DNA from: Polaribacter litorisediminis
Lineage (GTDB): Bacteria; Bacteroidota; Bacteroidia; Flavobacteriales; Flavobacteriaceae
Assembly (NCBI RefSeq): GCF_019968605.1
Contig: NZ_CP082966.1
Span: 2,095,001-2,159,000, forward strand
DNA length: 64,000 nt
Reading direction: 5' to 3'
Shown in pieces: positions 61,892 to 64,000 of the stretch. A model generated the notes under the pieces. It was not told the DNA's origin. It did no database searches and worked only from the letters and a program-made list of their open reading frames with translations. The translations under genes were made by a program, and so were the position numbers. The number at the start of each line of letters is the position of its first letter. Position 1 is the first letter of the stretch.

Positions 61892-62029
61892 ATGCATAAA
61901 AAACCACATTTACCAGAAAAAGAGTGTATCGTTTGTAAAAAACCTTTTTCATGGAGAAAAAAGTGGGAGAAGAATTGGAACGAAGTTAAATTTTGTAGCG
62001 AAAAATGCAGGAGAAACAAAAAAAATTAG
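61892..62029 (+). CDS. DUF2256 zinc-ribbon-like small protein (45 aa)
   Basis: This short gene has the hallmark ECIVCKKPFSWRKKWEKNW and VKFCSEKCRRNKKN: four Cys in two CxxC/CxxxC pairs and Trp/Lys-rich centre. DUF2256 is nearly always linked to photolyase or cryptochrome genes. The last 25 bases overlap the Cry-DASH start in another frame, suggesting translational coupling. Confidence 0.9.
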   Translation: MHKKPHLPEKECIVCKKPFSWRKKWEKNWNEVKFCSEKCRRNKKN

Positions 62030-63315
62030 GGATCGTATGGTTTCGTAATAACTTACGAACACAAGACAATATAGCATTAAAAAAAGCAATTGACCAACAC
62101 GATCAAGTGATTGCACTGTATATTTTTGATCCTAAAATGTTTGAAAAAGATACATTCGGATTTAAAAAAACAGAAAAGTTCAGGGCACAATTTTTATTGG
62201 AAACCATAGCCGATTTAAAAGTAAACTTAGCCAAATTAAACATCACTCTCCTCACCTATTTCGAAAAGCCGTCAGTAGTTTTTAAAAATATTTGTACAGA
62301 TTTTAAGGTGGATGCCATTTATACGCAAAAAGAGTGGACTCCTGAAGAAGCAAAAACTAATAACTTTATTAGAGAAGGAATCTCTAATAACATCAAATTT
62401 ATAGAAGATTACGATCAGTTTTTATACCATCCGGATACGGTCAGTAAAAAGTTTGAAAACATCCCAAACGTATTTACTAGCTTTCGAAAAAAGCTAGAAA
62501 AATATGTGGCTATTTTACCCGAAAATAACGTCGGAAAATTAGCTTCAGAAAATCTGATAGAAAATCATACTGAAATTCCTACTTTAAAAATGTTAGGTTT
62601 TGATGCTTTCGAAACGCATAGGAATTCAGCTTTTCCTTTTCACGGGGGAGAAACTGAAGCGTTGAAAAGAATTGAAAATTACTTTTTTGAAACGAAAAAA
62701 GTTGGATTTTATAAAAAAACTAGAAACGGATTGGTAGGCGTTGATTATTCTACGAAATTTTCTCCTTGGTTGGCAAATGGAAGTCTATCGGCGAAAACTA
62801 TTTATTATAAAATTAAAGAATACGAAAAAGAAAATGGAGCAAATGAGTCTACTTATTGGGTGATTTTTGAATTGATTTGGAGAGATTATTTTAAATATAT
62901 ATCACTTAAATATGAGTCTAAACTATTTAAAATAGGAGGAATTTTAGATAGAGCTTATGACTGGAATACAAATCAGGAAATGGTTCAGCAATGGATTGAA
63001 GGAGAAACTGCAGATGATTTTGTAAACGCAAACATGATTGAGTTAAAAGAAACGGGTTGGATGAGCAACCGAGGCAGACAAAATGTAGCTTCGTATTTTG
63101 CAAAAGAATTATTACTAGATTGGCGTATTGGAGCTGCTTATTTTGAATCCCTTTTGCTTGATTATGATGTGCACAGCAATTATGGAAATTGGATGTATGT
63201 TGCCGGTGTTGGTAATGACCCAAGAGACAGAAAATTCAACACGCAATTGCAGGCAGAGCGTTATGATGGCAATTATAAATTTAGAAAAATTTGGCTAGAA
63301 AAAACATTATTTTAA
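62005..63315 (+). CDS. Cry-DASH type cryptochrome/photolyase (436 aa)
   Basis: The N-terminal antenna domain starts GIVWFRNNLRTQDN. The FAD-binding helical domain shows STKFSPWLANGSLSAKTIYY, LIWRDYFKYISLKY, MSNRGRQNVASYFAKELLLD and SNYGNWMYVAGVGNDPRDRK with the DASH-type terminal motif. Cry-DASH repairs CPDs in single-stranded DNA or acts in light sensing. It overlaps the DUF2256 gene. Confidence 0.93.
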   Translation: MQEKQKKLGIVWFRNNLRTQDNIALKKAIDQHDQVIALYIFDPKMFEKDTFGFKKTEKFRAQFLLETIADLKVNLAKLNITLLTYFEKPSVVFKNICTDFKVDAIYTQKEWTPEEAKTNNFIREGISNNIKFIEDYDQFLYHPDTVSKKFENIPNVFTSFRKKLEKYVAILPENNVGKLASENLIENHTEIPTLKMLGFDAFETHRNSAFPFHGGETEALKRIENYFFETKKVGFYKKTRNGLVGVDYSTKFSPWLANGSLSAKTIYYKIKEYEKENGANESTYWVIFELIWRDYFKYISLKYESKLFKIGGILDRAYDWNTNQEMVQQWIEGETADDFVNANMIELKETGWMSNRGRQNVASYFAKELLLDWRIGAAYFESLLLDYDVHSNYGNWMYVAGVGNDPRDRKFNTQLQAERYDGNYKFRKIWLEKTLF

Positions 63316-63316
63316 A

Positions 63317-64000
63317 ATGAAAAAGTTACGATTAGTTTTAGGAGATCAATTAAATAGTCAACATTCTTGGTATCAAAAAGTCGATGACAACATTTTGTAT
63401 TGTTTTTTTGAAATGCGACAAGAAACAGATTATGTAACCCATCATATTCAGAAAATCGCTGGCTTTTTTGCTGCCATGAGAAATTTTGCAGAAGAATTAA
63501 AAAGTAATAATCATGCTGTTTTTTATGTTCGTTTAAACGATGAAAACAATACACAAAGCTTAACGGATAATCTCTCTAAAATTATCAAAGAACAGGGTGT
63601 TAACAAGTTTGAATATCAATTGCCCGATGAATATCGCTTAGATACCCAATTAAAAGATTATTGCAAGAATTTAAACATTGCATCTGAACCCTTTTCAACC
63701 CAACATTTTTATACCAAAAGAGACGATTTAAAAACTTTTTTCAAAGGAAAGAAAACTTTTCTAATGGAAAATTTTTATCGAGATATGCGCAAAAAACATC
63801 AGATTTTAATGATTTCTGAGCAACCTGAGGGTGGCAAATGGAATTTTGATGCAAGCAACCGTAAAAAATGGAAAGGAGATACGTTTATTCCACCTCCAAA
63901 AAACTTCGATAATGATGTATCAGAAATTGTTGTTGAACTTGAAAAATCTGGAGTACAATCAATCGGGAAAATCAATCCAAAATATTTTGAATACCCTATT
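63317..64000 (+). CDS. FeS-BCP (6-4) photolyase-like protein, N-terminal part (runs off the window)
   Basis: The visible 228 residues start KLRLVLGDQLNSQHSWYQKV, the hallmark of deoxyribodipyrimidine photolyase-related proteins (PhrB-type). Further segments FFAAMRNFAEEL, TFLMENFYRDMRKKH and GGKWNFDASNRKKW are typical of this family. Members carry FAD, a ribolumazine antenna and a [4Fe-4S] cluster in the C-terminal half, which is not visible here, and repair (6-4) photoproducts. It begins one base after the Cry-DASH stop. Confidence 0.92.
   Translation, partial: MKKLRLVLGDQLNSQHSWYQKVDDNILYCFFEMRQETDYVTHHIQKIAGFFAAMRNFAEELKSNNHAVFYVRLNDENNTQSLTDNLSKIIKEQGVNKFEYQLPDEYRLDTQLKDYCKNLNIASEPFSTQHFYTKRDDLKTFFKGKKTFLMENFYRDMRKKHQILMISEQPEGGKWNFDASNRKKWKGDTFIPPPKNFDNDVSEIVVELEKSGVQSIGKINPKYFEYPI

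Noticed and set aside
1..64000. CRISPR array, prophage or integrative element
   Set aside because: No regularly spaced repeats, integrase, phage structural genes or tRNA-linked attachment duplication were seen.

Overview
The window is AT-rich DNA from a member of the Bacteroidota, most likely a marine Flavobacteriaceae (Polaribacter/Tenacibaculum-like; this is inference from gene content, not a database match). Supporting signs are two proteins with type IX secretion C-terminal sorting domains, Bacteroidota promoters (TTG, about 19-21 bases, TAnnTTTG) in front of many genes, DUF6090, HYC_CC_PP and CusA/CusB families of the Bacteroidota type, and very short gene spacing with frequent TAATG stop/start overlaps.

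Layout. 1-5.4 kb: start of typA, then a tandem duplication of a two-gene cassette (a large T9SS-exported protein plus a ~60-residue membrane/signal-peptide protein), each copy with a long leader and its own terminator. 5.4-9 kb: LETM1-like small protein with proline dehydrogenase, aroB, and a cold-shock-domain protein with a long leader. 9-14.2 kb: a TetR-ABC-HlyD-TolC export operon with a perfect 18-bp palindrome on its promoter and an ABC subunit whose catalytic motifs are degraded. 14.4-25.1 kb: mostly housekeeping and accessory genes (XRE regulator with membrane partner, MaoC, tricorn-like protease, TRIC channel, DEAD-box helicase, thioesterase, MATE pump, DUF2461, DUF1853). 25.3-29.6 kb: a MacAB-type efflux operon with two permeases. 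29.8-36.4 kb: DCC thiol oxidoreductase, HAD phosphatase, tRNA-Gly(TCC), rhomboid protease, LpxL-like acyltransferase, a SufS-like PLP enzyme, a deletion remnant of an outer-membrane protein gene, and glmM.

36.4-47.1 kb is the accessory stretch. It holds a DUF6090 protein, a beta-helix/ion-channel fusion, a lipoprotein cyclophilin, a cupin lipoprotein and a DUF885-like lipoprotein, followed by an IS graveyard: a decayed IS1380-like element with matching terminal repeats sitting in one of two 39-bp direct repeats, an intact IS200/IS605-type TnpA element whose right-end hairpin supplies the start codon of the next gene, and a 200-bp non-autonomous relative of that element near 36.5 kb.

47.2-51.0 kb encodes a two-gene DabB-DabA inorganic-carbon uptake system. 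51.1-59.6 kb is one copper/heavy-metal efflux operon (HYC_CC_PP protein, CusA, TolC, HMA-membrane fusion, CusB, HMA lipoprotein); its cusA carries a palindromic repeat inserted in frame. 59.8-64.0 kb is a light/DNA-repair operon: flavin reductase, SDR-DUF2867, DUF2256, Cry-DASH and the start of an FeS-BCP (6-4) photolyase, which runs off the window.
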